A stretch of DNA of 64,000 nt, from the NCBI GenBank assembly GCA_049290495.1, contig JBATNV010000099.1, positions 1-64,000 of the forward strand, given 5' to 3'. Origin of the DNA: SHZI01 sp049290495 (GTDB lineage Bacteria > Pseudomonadota > Gammaproteobacteria > Steroidobacterales > GCA-2729495). The translations under genes were made by a program, and so were the position numbers. Shown piece by piece: positions 33,689 through 42,044 of the stretch. Positions within the stretch are counted from its first letter, which is position 1; each line of letters starts with the position of its first letter. Under the pieces are notes generated by a model, which saw only the letters and a program-made list of their open reading frames with translations, was not told the origin of the DNA and made no database searches.

Positions 33689-34999
33689 TCAGTTTGGTGG
33701 AAAGGGTGACCAGGCCGGCTCGCGCACATCACCCTCAACTGTCGAGAGGCGCTGCTTGATGCGACCGTTCGCGCTTACCGTTGCCAGCACCCCGCGCTTA
33801 CCCTCACGGGTTGCATAAATCAGCGTTTCACCATTGGGCGCAAAGCTCGGTGATTCGTCCAGTCGGCCATCAGACAGCACCTGAATGTAGGACCGGGCCA
33901 GATCGAAGACCGCAATTCTATAGTTGCCGCGATCGTTATGCACCACTGCCAGCTGTTTGCCGTCGGGCGACATACGCGGCCGGGCGTTATAGCTGCCCTC
34001 GAAGGTCACGCGCTGACTGGCCCCGCCCTGCGCCGGAACCCGATACACCTGTGGTCCACCCGTCGAGTCCGAGGTGTAGTAGATCTGCTGACCGTCGAGC
34101 GACCAGGTCGGCTCTGTATCGATGGCCGCACCGCTGGTCAGGCGCGTCAGCACCTGGCTGTCCAGATCGAGTGTGTAAATGTCCAGATTGCCGTCCTGGC
34201 GCGACAGCGACACGGCCAGTTGTCGGCCATCCGGCGACCAGGCCGGCGCGCCATTCACACCAGGCCGGGCCGAGACCCGCTTGCGCGCACCGGAGCGCAG
34301 GTCCTGCACATAGATTTCCGAGCGGTTATTTTCGAAAGACACATAAGCGATACGCCGGCCATCCGGCGACCAGGCTGGCGACATGACCGGCTGCGCAGTC
34401 TCCAGCATGATGCGCGGGTTCTCGCCGTCGGCATCGGTTACTAGCAGACGGAAAGTCCGCTTCGCGGCCGGGCCAGAAACGGTCACATAGGCGATGCGTG
34501 TCGAAAATACGCCGCGGATCCCGGTCAGCTTTTCATAGATCAGATCAGCAACCCGATGACTGTTGCGACGGAAATCTGCGGCATTTGTGGCTTGCCGGTA
34601 GCCAAGCAACTGTTCGCCACGCAGCACATCGAAGACCTGAAACTGGATCTCGAACTGGTCACCACCAGCCTGTACTACCCGGCCGATCACCAGAATATCG
34701 CTGCCCTGGATCTTCCAGTCGCTGAATTTGACCTCGGCGCCTGTCGTGGGCCGCTGCAGCATGTCCTTGCGGTCCATAGGCGCAAATCGCCCGGAACGCG
34801 CCAGGTCGGCAGCTACGATGGCAGCGGCATCCTGCGGCGGCTGCACTCCGGTGCCACTCCAGCCAAAGGGCACCACCGCAATCGGCACTGCTGTGTCCAC
34901 GCCCGAGGTGATCTCGATCTGCAGCTCGGCACGCAGGCCGGCCGAGACCATCAGCAAGGCGAAAACAGCAGCGCTGCGCTGCCAGTTGAGTCTGCTCAT
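33689..34999 (-). CDS. tolB: Tol-Pal system protein TolB
   Basis: Periplasmic beta-propeller that links TolA and Pal. The 436-residue precursor has a signal peptide ending near LRAE-LQ, an N-terminal alpha-beta domain (about 28-165, with VVPFGWSG) and a six-bladed WD40-like propeller from about 170 whose blades repeat AWSPDGRRIAYVS, AWSPDGRQLAVSL, TWSLDGQQIYYTS, RMSPDGKQLAVVH and SFAPNGETLIYAT. Confidence 0.97.
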   Translation of the reverse strand: MSRLNWQRSAAVFALLMVSAGLRAELQIEITSGVDTAVPIAVVPFGWSGTGVQPPQDAAAIVAADLARSGRFAPMDRKDMLQRPTTGAEVKFSDWKIQGSDILVIGRVVQAGGDQFEIQFQVFDVLRGEQLLGYRQATNAADFRRNSHRVADLIYEKLTGIRGVFSTRIAYVTVSGPAAKRTFRLLVTDADGENPRIMLETAQPVMSPAWSPDGRRIAYVSFENNRSEIYVQDLRSGARKRVSARPGVNGAPAWSPDGRQLAVSLSRQDGNLDIYTLDLDSQVLTRLTSGAAIDTEPTWSLDGQQIYYTSDSTGGPQVYRVPAQGGASQRVTFEGSYNARPRMSPDGKQLAVVHNDRGNYRIAVFDLARSYIQVLSDGRLDESPSFAPNGETLIYATREGKRGVLATVSANGRIKQRLSTVEGDVREPAWSPFPPN

Positions 35000-35026
35000 A
35001 AGGATCTCAATCCAGAGTTAGGAAGG

Positions 35027-35938
35027 CTATTCTTGCGGTTTAAATACAAAGCGCAAGTTGCGGTCAAACAAAGCCTGATTCGCCGGCATGGGCAGTGGCG
35101 AAGCGCGCAGCACGGCCGCTTCTATCGAGCGACGGACAGCCTCGTCAGCCGGACAGTTACCGATGCGCACACCGGTAACCTGGCCGCCCGGAATCTGCGT
35201 AACGCTCAGCTCGCACTCCAGCCCCGCCTTGGCACTTGGCGGGCGCACCCAGTTGCGCTCCACCTTTTGCGCGATGAGCGCGACATACTCGGCCAAAGCG
35301 CCGGAATCAGACGCTGCCAGCAAGGCATCTTCCTCAGCCAACTGACGATCCAGTTCGGCCTGTGCAGTGCGGCGACGTTTATCCTCAGCCGTCTTGCGCT
35401 GCGCTTCCGCCGTCTCGGTTGCAGCCTTGTCAGCTGCCTTCTTGTCAGCTGCCTTCTTTTCCGCAGCTTGCTTCTCTGCGGCTTGTTTTTCTGCCGCTTT
35501 TTGATCGGCCAGCTTCGTCGCTGCAAGCTTCTTTTCCGCTGCCTTCTGCTCTGTAAGAAGGGCTTCCGTTGCCTTTTTCTCGGCGAGCTTTTTCTCGCTT
35601 GCGGCCTGCTCGCTGAGCTTGCGCTCGCGCTCCACCTGCAATTTGTCCGCTTCGGCCTTCTGTACGGCCGGATCTGGCCGCGGCGGCTCCGCTGGTCGCA
35701 CCTCAGGTGCCGGCGGTGGCGGGCGGCGCCGCATTTTGCGCACCGCATCCGGATCGATGAGCGTCGCCTTGATGCCCAGATCCGAGGGTGTGGGATTGTG
35801 CGGAATGACGATTCCGCCGAGCAGGATGATCAGCACCAGCACCGCATGGATGCCAAGTGACCAGGCGAGACTGCGCCTGTCACCCGCCGATCCTGGAAAA
35901 CCCGCCTTGCGCAAGGCTGCCGCTCCGCTCGCCGGCAT
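35027..35938 (-). CDS. tolA: Tol-Pal system protein TolA
   Basis: Inner-membrane protein spanning the periplasm, energised by TolQR. It has 303 residues: a single membrane helix at about 25-46, a proline-rich stretch (RRRPPPPAPEV), a long Lys/Ala/Glu-rich helical domain (about 90-215) built from AAEKQ/AAEKK-type repeats, and a C-terminal domain (about 220-303) with the TonB/TolA fold (YVALIAQKVERNWVRPP...LECELSVTQIPGGQV). Its ATG overlaps the tolR stop. Confidence 0.95.
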   Translation of the reverse strand: MPASGAAALRKAGFPGSAGDRRSLAWSLGIHAVLVLIILLGGIVIPHNPTPSDLGIKATLIDPDAVRKMRRRPPPPAPEVRPAEPPRPDPAVQKAEADKLQVERERKLSEQAASEKKLAEKKATEALLTEQKAAEKKLAATKLADQKAAEKQAAEKQAAEKKAADKKAADKAATETAEAQRKTAEDKRRRTAQAELDRQLAEEDALLAASDSGALAEYVALIAQKVERNWVRPPSAKAGLECELSVTQIPGGQVTGVRIGNCPADEAVRRSIEAAVLRASPLPMPANQALFDRNLRFVFKPQE

Positions 35939-36378
35939 CAGCCACGCCGTCGCGACTTCGTCGGCGGCTCGGTCAGAAAGCCGACGTTCTTTGCACCGGC
36001 TTCCTTCAAAAGGACCATGGCGGCTACAACTTCGCGGTAGGCGACGCGCTGATCTGCATTAACCAGTACTGGCGTCTGCGGATTGCGGCGCAGCACCGCA
36101 GAAGCGAGTTCCACCACCTTTTCGGGCTCAATCGGCTGATCCTCGTTGTCACCGACACTCAGATACATCCGGCCCTCCGCATCCACAGACAGCACCAGCG
36201 GCGGCTGATCCTGTGCCGCGACGATCGGGTCAGCCGCTGCCTGCGGCAACTCGACATCAATCCCCTGGGTCAGCAGCGGCGCGGTCACCATGAAGATGAC
36301 CAGCAGCACGAGCATGACGTCGATATAGGGAACGACGTTGATATCGCTCATCAGGCGGCGTTTACGCGTCTTGCGCAT
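35938..36378 (-). CDS. tolR: Tol-Pal system protein TolR
   Basis: ExbD/TolR-family proton-channel partner, 146 residues. One membrane helix (about 16-37) contains the conserved channel aspartate in INVVPYIDVMLVLLVIFMV. The periplasmic part has VELPQAA and the VNADQRVAYREVVAAMVLLKEAGA segment that lines peptidoglycan contact. Located between tolQ and tolA. Confidence 0.96.
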   Translation of the reverse strand: MRKTRKRRLMSDINVVPYIDVMLVLLVIFMVTAPLLTQGIDVELPQAAADPIVAAQDQPPLVLSVDAEGRMYLSVGDNEDQPIEPEKVVELASAVLRRNPQTPVLVNADQRVAYREVVAAMVLLKEAGAKNVGFLTEPPTKSRRRG

Positions 36379-36383
36379 GGCGG

Positions 36384-37076
36384 CTACCCGGAAGCCTTGG
36401 CACGACTGTGTGCATGTCGCTGCAGCACGCTGAAGAACTCCTCGATGAAGCTGTCGTAACGCACCTCGAGGCGAGCCACCTTGTCGGCATAGCGGTTGTA
36501 GGCAATGACTGCCGGAATCGCGGCAAACAGGCCAATGGCAGTCGCAACCAGCGCCTCGGCTATCCCTGGTGCCACCGCGGCCAGCGTTGCCGACTGCACA
36601 TTACCGAGGCCACGGAAGGAGTTCATGATGCCCCAGACGGTACCGAACAGGCCGACATAAGGACTGGTCGAACCAATCGTCGCCAGCGTGGAAAGACTCT
36701 CTTCCAGCCGATCCATCTCCCGCATCTGCGTCACATGCATCTTCCGGCGCACGCCATCGAGGACCTGCTCGGCAGACATGCCCTGCTGGGAGGTCAGGCG
36801 ACGGTATTCACTGAAGCCGGCTTCGAAAAGACCGGCCATGTCTGCTGGCTCGGTGTTGTCGCGCGTGATATCGCGATAGATCGTATTCAGGTCACCGCCT
36901 GACCAGAAACTGCTTTCGAAAGTATTGGAACCGAGCAACGCCTGATTGAGCAGCCGCCGCTTGCGGATGATGATCGTCCATGAGGCCACCGAGGCAGCCA
37001 GCAGCAGGCCCATGACCAGCTGTACGACAAAACTCGCGTTGACGATCATGTCGAAGAAGGAATAGTTTTCGGACAT
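36384..37076 (-). CDS. tolQ: Tol-Pal system protein TolQ
   Basis: Three-helix inner-membrane protein of the ExbB/TolQ/MotA family forming the proton channel with TolR. Start at MSENYSFFDMI gives 230 residues, matching E. coli; the frame runs further upstream over ruvB without homology. Signature region LATIGSTSPYVGLFGTVWGIMNSF near residue 135 and GIAEALVATAIGLFAAIPAVIAYN near 170. The usual ybgC gene is not present between ruvB and tolQ. Confidence 0.96.
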   Translation of the reverse strand: MSENYSFFDMIVNASFVVQLVMGLLLAASVASWTIIIRKRRLLNQALLGSNTFESSFWSGGDLNTIYRDITRDNTEPADMAGLFEAGFSEYRRLTSQQGMSAEQVLDGVRRKMHVTQMREMDRLEESLSTLATIGSTSPYVGLFGTVWGIMNSFRGLGNVQSATLAAVAPGIAEALVATAIGLFAAIPAVIAYNRYADKVARLEVRYDSFIEEFFSVLQRHAHSRAKASG

Positions 37077-37092
37077 CAGATTTCGCCTGTAC

Positions 37093-38151
37093 TCATGTTT
37101 CAGACTGCTCCCCGGAATCAAATAGCCCGGGCGCAGCCTCGCTGCTGCGCCCGGGTGCCTGCAAACCAAAATATTGCCAGGCGCGCCGCGTGGCCATGCG
37201 ACCGCGCGCCGTGCGGCTCATAAAACCCTGCTGTATCAGAAAGGGCTCGATGACATCCTCGATTGTGCCGCGCTCTTCACCCAACGCCGCGGCCAGCGAT
37301 TCAACGCCAACCGGTCCACCGTCAAAGCGTTCGATGATGAGTAACAGAAAGCGGCGATCAAGCAGATCAAATCCACCCGGATCCACATCCAGCAGATCCA
37401 TCGCCGAGCGGGCAATAGCCGCATCGATACGCCCGTCGCCTTCGATCTCGGCGAAATCGCGTACCCGACGCAATAGCCGGTTGGCGATGCGCGGCGTACC
37501 GCGTGCCCTGCCCGCCAGCTGTGCGGCGCCCCCTGCATCGATCGGTACACCGAGGATAGCCGCCGAGCGCACGATGATCGCATGCAGTTCTTCGGGCGTA
37601 TAAAACTCAAGTCGCTGCACGATACCGAAACGGTCGCGCAGCGGTGAAGTCAGCAAGCCGGCCCGGGTCGTCGCACCCACCAGCGTGAACGGCGGCAGGT
37701 CCAGCTTGATGGATCGCGCAGCCGGACCCTCGCCGATCATGATATCGAGCTGGAAATCCTCCATCGCCGGATACAGCACCTCCTCCACGACCGGGCTCAG
37801 GCGGTGGATCTCGTCGACGAACAGCACGTCGCGCGGCTCGAGGTTGGTGAGCATCGCAGCGAGGTCGCCCGGACGCTCAAGGACCGGACCCGAGGTGTGG
37901 CGGATATTCACACCGAGCTCATTGGCGATGATGTTCGCCAGGGTGGTTTTGCCAAGGCCCGGCGGACCGAAGATCAGCGTGTGGTCGAGCGCATCGCCAC
38001 GCTTGCGCGCTGCAGAGATAAAGATCTCCATCTGACGCTTCACAGCCGTCTGGCCGACATAGTCGGTCAGGCGTTGCGGCCGGATGGAGCGATCGAGTGA
38101 ATCCTCGCCGGCACCGGCCATGGTCGCGACGACGCGCTCGTCGGTACTCAT
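37093..38151 (-). CDS. ruvB: Holliday junction branch migration helicase RuvB
   Basis: Hexameric AAA+ motor that drives branch migration with RuvA. The 352 residues contain Walker A GPPGLGKTTLA, Walker B LFVDEIHRL, sensor 1 GATTRAGLLTSPLRDRFG and the C-terminal winged helix (GTIEDVIEPFLIQQGFMSRTARGRMAT). The start overlaps the ruvA stop by four bases. Confidence 0.97.
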   Translation of the reverse strand: MSTDERVVATMAGAGEDSLDRSIRPQRLTDYVGQTAVKRQMEIFISAARKRGDALDHTLIFGPPGLGKTTLANIIANELGVNIRHTSGPVLERPGDLAAMLTNLEPRDVLFVDEIHRLSPVVEEVLYPAMEDFQLDIMIGEGPAARSIKLDLPPFTLVGATTRAGLLTSPLRDRFGIVQRLEFYTPEELHAIIVRSAAILGVPIDAGGAAQLAGRARGTPRIANRLLRRVRDFAEIEGDGRIDAAIARSAMDLLDVDPGGFDLLDRRFLLLIIERFDGGPVGVESLAAALGEERGTIEDVIEPFLIQQGFMSRTARGRMATRRAWQYFGLQAPGRSSEAAPGLFDSGEQSET

Positions 38152-38747
38152 ATCCGCACTGCTCCCCGCAGGATCACGCGCAGCAGGTCTTCGGTGGACT
38201 GGCCTTCATCTGGCACGCGATCCAGCATGCGTCGCGCCTCAGGCGGCTTGTAGCCCAGCGCAAGCAGCGCATCGAGCGCCTCGCTCCGCGAGTCGGCGGG
38301 CATCGCCGGCCGGCCGGAGCCCGCTTCGCCGCCGGCCAAACCCGGATGGCGAACCCGATCACGCATCTCGATGATCAGCCGCTCGGCTGTCTTGCGGCCG
38401 ACGCCAGGCAAGCGCACCAGCGAAGCGACGTCATCGGTCTCTACACAACGAATGAAAGCCTCGACGCTCAGCCCGGACAACACACCGAGGGCAGTCTTGG
38501 CGCCCACGCCGCTAACCTTGAGCAGATCGCGGAACAGGCGCCGCTCGACCTCCGTGCTGAAGCCGAACAGCGTGTGGTGATCTTCGCGAATCAACAGATG
38601 GGTACAGAGCTGCACCTTCTCGCCGGTCGCTGGCAAGCGAAAACACGTGGACATCGGCGCTTCGACTTCGTAACCGACACCACCCACATCGATGAGCAGG
38701 AACGGTGGTTCCTTGTGCGCCAGCACCCCGCGCAGAAACCCGATCAT
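38148..38747 (-). CDS. ruvA: Holliday junction branch migration protein RuvA
   Basis: Tetrameric junction-binding protein of 199 residues. Domain I is an OB fold opening MIGFLRGVLAHKEPPFLLIDVGGVGYEV. Domain II has two helix-hairpin-helix motifs (LLKVSGVGAKTALGVLSGL and LVRLPGVGRKTAERLIIEM, about 70-125). Domain III at the C terminus contacts RuvB (EALDALLALGYKPPEARRML). Overlaps ruvC by four bases. Confidence 0.97.
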   Translation of the reverse strand: MIGFLRGVLAHKEPPFLLIDVGGVGYEVEAPMSTCFRLPATGEKVQLCTHLLIREDHHTLFGFSTEVERRLFRDLLKVSGVGAKTALGVLSGLSVEAFIRCVETDDVASLVRLPGVGRKTAERLIIEMRDRVRHPGLAGGEAGSGRPAMPADSRSEALDALLALGYKPPEARRMLDRVPDEGQSTEDLLRVILRGAVRI

Positions 38748-39271
38748 CGGCGCATCCCGGCCACCAGGCGCCGCGCGCCAGCCAGGCGCTCATTCAGCGG
38801 TTGCGTATGTGCGTGACACAGGGCCACGGCCAGCGCATCGGCCGCATCCACCTCCAGCGCTTCACGATAATTGAGGAGTACCGCAACCATATGGCTGACC
38901 TGCGCCTTCTCCGCATTTCCGGCACCCACGATGGCCAGCTTTACAGCCCGTGCTGCGTATTCAAAGACTTCAGCACCGCAACCGAAGGTGGCACAGATCG
39001 CTGCCGCGCGTGCCTGCCCGAGCTTGAGCGCCGAATCAGCGTTGCGGGCCATGAAGACCTGCTCGACGGCCACTGCGCCGGGCTGATACTGCAAAACGAG
39101 CGCCTGTACGCCTGAAAAAATAGTTTGCAAACGCAATGGCAGCGCGCCTGCAGCAGTGCGGATACAGCCGTTGGCGACATGCACAGAGCGCCGCCCATCC
39201 GAATCGATGATGCCAAAGCCGGTGATCCGGGAGCCGGGGTCAATTCCGAGTATGCGCGTAACGCCACTCAC
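38744..39271 (-). CDS. ruvC: Crossover junction endodeoxyribonuclease RuvC
   Basis: Resolves Holliday junctions by paired cuts. The preferred start is the GTG at 39271, with GGGAG close upstream, giving 175 residues against 173 in E. coli; an ATG at 39319 would add 16 residues without homology. The catalytic acidic residues are the aspartate of ILGIDPGSRITG, the glutamate of AVEQVFMARN and the DAADALAVALCHAH pair. First gene of ruvCAB. Confidence 0.95.
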   Translation of the reverse strand: MSGVTRILGIDPGSRITGFGIIDSDGRRSVHVANGCIRTAAGALPLRLQTIFSGVQALVLQYQPGAVAVEQVFMARNADSALKLGQARAAAICATFGCGAEVFEYAARAVKLAIVGAGNAEKAQVSHMVAVLLNYREALEVDAADALAVALCHAHTQPLNERLAGARRLVAGMRR

Positions 39272-39356
39272 GCCTGGCTCCCGAACTGCGAATGAAAATC
39301 CTGCACAGCGCAGGATCATAACTGAATTGCCGCGTTAGCCGGCGGCGTCGTGAAGC

Positions 39357-40781
39357 TCAGTGATTGATGGCATGCAGGGCGCGACGATCGACTGATAGTG
39401 CCGCCTCGTGTATCGCCTCGCTGAGGGTCGGATGAGCGTGAATCGTACGCTGCAGGTCTTCGGTGCTGGCTTCAAATTCCATGGCGACCACTGCCTCGCC
39501 AACCAGCTCACCGGCCATCGGTCCGATGATATGCACGCCGAGAATCCGGTCTGTGGCGGCATCAGCCAGCACCTTGACGAGGCCGGATGCCTGCTCCATG
39601 GCTTTGGCCCGGCCGCTGGCTGCAAAGTTGAAAGTCCCGACCTTGTAGGGCTGGCCGCTTTCCTTGAGCTGTTCCTCGGTCTGACCGACCCAGGCAATCT
39701 CGGGCGAGGTGTATATGACGCTGGGAATCGCGGCGTAATTGACGTGACCGTAACGACCGGCGATGAGGTCAGCGACCATCACCCCTTCTTCAGAACCCTT
39801 GTGGGCCAGCATCGGCCCACGCACCAGATCGCCGACCGCCCAGACGTTCGCTGCGGTCGTCCGGCACTCGGCATCGACCTCGACAAACCCACGCTCGGTC
39901 AGCTGCACACCGGCCAGGGGATCAAGCAGGCCGACTGTACCCGGTCGTCGCCCGACCGCGACGATCAGCCGATCGACTTCCAGGGAATGCCGGCCACGTG
40001 CATCCTCATAGCTCACCAGCACCCCGCCATCGGTGTGGACGGTTTCGGTTACCTTCGCGCCAAGCCGGATATCCAGGCCCTGCTTCTTGAACTGCCGCTG
40101 TGCGTCCTTGGCGATTTGCCCGTCCACCATGAACAGGAAGCGATCCAGCGCCTCGATCACTGTGGTCTGCGCACCCAGCCGCTGCCAGACGCTGCCGAGT
40201 TCAAGGCCGATCACGCCCCCACCGATCACGCCGAGGCGAGTGGGTACGGCATCGAATTCCAGGGCACCCCAGGAGTCCACGATCTTTTCGCCATCGAAGC
40301 GCGCAAAAGGCAGCTCGACCGGCACAGAGCCAGCCGCCAGCACCACGTGCTCGGCCTCGAGCAACTCGGGCTCACCATTGTCGGGCGTATAGCGGATCTT
40401 GTTGGCGGGCAGCAGATGGCCGTGGCCAAAAAAACTGTTAACGCCGTTGGCCTTGAACAGCTCCTGAATACCGCCCGAGAACTGGCGAACGATCGCCGCC
40501 TTGCGCGCCTGCATCACGGCCAGATCCAGCTCGGGCTTGCTGACCTTGATACCGTGACTGGCGAATTCGTGGCCAGCCCGATGAAACAGCTCTGAGGACT
40601 CAAGCAGCGCCTTCGAGGGGATGCAGCCCGCGTTCAGACAGGTGCCACCCAGTGCGTGTTTACCGTCGCGGTTCTTCCACGCATCGATACAGGCAACCCG
40701 CAAACCATTCTGGGCTGCGCGTATGGCAGCGACGTAACCGGCCGGCCCGCCACCGATGACTACCACGTCGTACTTGCTCAC
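39357..40781 (-). CDS. lpdA: Dihydrolipoyl dehydrogenase
   Basis: E3 flavoprotein reoxidising lipoamide for the 2-oxoglutarate dehydrogenase complex and probably others. The 474 residues carry the FAD site VVIGGGPAGYVAA at the N terminus, the redox disulfide C48-LNAG-C53, an NAD-binding GVIGGGVIGLELGSV and the C-terminal catalytic HAHPTLSEAIHEAAL. It is the third gene of sucA-sucB-lpdA, 19 bases after sucB. Confidence 0.97.
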   Translation of the reverse strand: MSKYDVVVIGGGPAGYVAAIRAAQNGLRVACIDAWKNRDGKHALGGTCLNAGCIPSKALLESSELFHRAGHEFASHGIKVSKPELDLAVMQARKAAIVRQFSGGIQELFKANGVNSFFGHGHLLPANKIRYTPDNGEPELLEAEHVVLAAGSVPVELPFARFDGEKIVDSWGALEFDAVPTRLGVIGGGVIGLELGSVWQRLGAQTTVIEALDRFLFMVDGQIAKDAQRQFKKQGLDIRLGAKVTETVHTDGGVLVSYEDARGRHSLEVDRLIVAVGRRPGTVGLLDPLAGVQLTERGFVEVDAECRTTAANVWAVGDLVRGPMLAHKGSEEGVMVADLIAGRYGHVNYAAIPSVIYTSPEIAWVGQTEEQLKESGQPYKVGTFNFAASGRAKAMEQASGLVKVLADAATDRILGVHIIGPMAGELVGEAVVAMEFEASTEDLQRTIHAHPTLSEAIHEAALSVDRRALHAINH

Positions 40782-40800
40782 CGGCTTACTCCTTGTGTAC

Positions 40801-42027
40801 TCAGATGCCCAGCAGAAGTCGCGCCGGGTCCTCGAGCGTTTCCTTCATGGCGACGAGAAACTGGACAGCTTCGCGACCATCGACGATGCGGTGGTCATAG
40901 GTCAGCGCGAGATACATCATCGGGCGCGCCACGATCTGCCCGTCGACGACCATCGGCCGCTCCTGGATCTTGTGCATGCCGAGGATGCCGCTCTGCGGAG
41001 GGTTGATGATCGGTGTCGACAGCAGTGAACCGAAGACACCGCCATTGGTCAGCGTAAACGTGCCGCCGACCAGGTCATCCATACCGAGTGCACCATCGCG
41101 CGCCTTGCGACCGAACTCGGTAATCGCCGCCTCGATGGCCGGCAGGCTGAGCCGCTCGGCGTCTCGCAGCACCGGCACAACGAGACCGCGGTCAGTCGAA
41201 ACTGCAACACCGATGTCGTAGTAGTCGTGATAGACGATCTCCTGGCCTTCGATCGAGGCATTGACGCCCGGATAGCGTCGCAGTGCCTCGATCGCCGCCT
41301 TGATGAAAAAGCCCATGAAACCGAGTCGTGCACCATGCTGCTTCTCGAAGACATCCTTGTAGCGACTGCGCAGGCCTAGAACCTCGCTCAAATCAACCTC
41401 ATTGAAGGTGGTCAGCATCGCCGCAGTCTGCTGTGCCGTGACCAACCGCTCTGCGATTCGCGCCCGCAGGCGGGTCATCGGCACACGCCGCTCGATACGA
41501 CCACCGGCAGTCACCAGTTCCGGCGCTGATACCGGCCGGGTTATGGGCGGGACCACCACGACATCACTCTTCTGAATGCGTCCCTCGGGACCGCTGCCCT
41601 GGAGGGTCGCCACATCCACGCCCTGCTCTGCGACCATACGGCGCACGGCCGGACCGGTCTTGCCCGCATTCCGGCCGGCGACCGGTGAGATAGAAGCGAC
41701 ACCTGCAGCTGCAGGTGTCGCTTCGGTCGCGGGCGGTGCGACCGCAGCGGGCTTTTCCACTGCAGCAGCCGTAGCCGGTGCACCACCTGCCACGGGTTCA
41801 AAGATGGCCAGCAACTGCCCGCTGGTTACGGTGCTGCCGGCCTCAATCCGGATCTCGCGCAACACGCCGCGCTGTGGTGCCGGTACCTCGAGCACTACCT
41901 TATCGGTTTCGAGATCAGCGAGGTTCTCATCGCGCTCTACCGTCTCCCCTGGCGCCTTGTGCCAGGTAACGAGGGTGGCATCGGTCACCGATTCAGGGAG
42001 GCGCGGTACCTTGACTTCAATCACCAT
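40801..42027 (-). CDS. sucB: Dihydrolipoyllysine succinyltransferase (E2 of 2-oxoglutarate dehydrogenase)
   Basis: Core E2 subunit that transfers succinyl to CoA. The ATG at 42027 has AGGAG ten bases upstream; a TTG two codons earlier is less likely. The 408 residues hold one lipoyl domain with Lys43 in LETDKVVLEV, an Ala/Pro linker, the E3-binding domain (GPAVRRMVAEQGVDVATLQGSG) and the catalytic domain with LTYDHRIVDGREAV. Length matches E. coli SucB (405). Confidence 0.97.
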   Translation of the reverse strand: MVIEVKVPRLPESVTDATLVTWHKAPGETVERDENLADLETDKVVLEVPAPQRGVLREIRIEAGSTVTSGQLLAIFEPVAGGAPATAAAVEKPAAVAPPATEATPAAAGVASISPVAGRNAGKTGPAVRRMVAEQGVDVATLQGSGPEGRIQKSDVVVVPPITRPVSAPELVTAGGRIERRVPMTRLRARIAERLVTAQQTAAMLTTFNEVDLSEVLGLRSRYKDVFEKQHGARLGFMGFFIKAAIEALRRYPGVNASIEGQEIVYHDYYDIGVAVSTDRGLVVPVLRDAERLSLPAIEAAITEFGRKARDGALGMDDLVGGTFTLTNGGVFGSLLSTPIINPPQSGILGMHKIQERPMVVDGQIVARPMMYLALTYDHRIVDGREAVQFLVAMKETLEDPARLLLGI

Positions 42028-42044
42028 CTGCAAGCATCTCCTGG

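Noticed and set aside
34556..35860. Plus-strand frame of about 434 codons antisense to tolB and tolA
   Set aside because: Includes leucine/cysteine-rich stretch that is just the reverse of the TolA Lys/Ala/Glu repeats; no start signal or homology.
39408..40595. Plus-strand frame of about 395 codons antisense to lpdA
   Set aside because: Shadow of the conserved lpdA gene.
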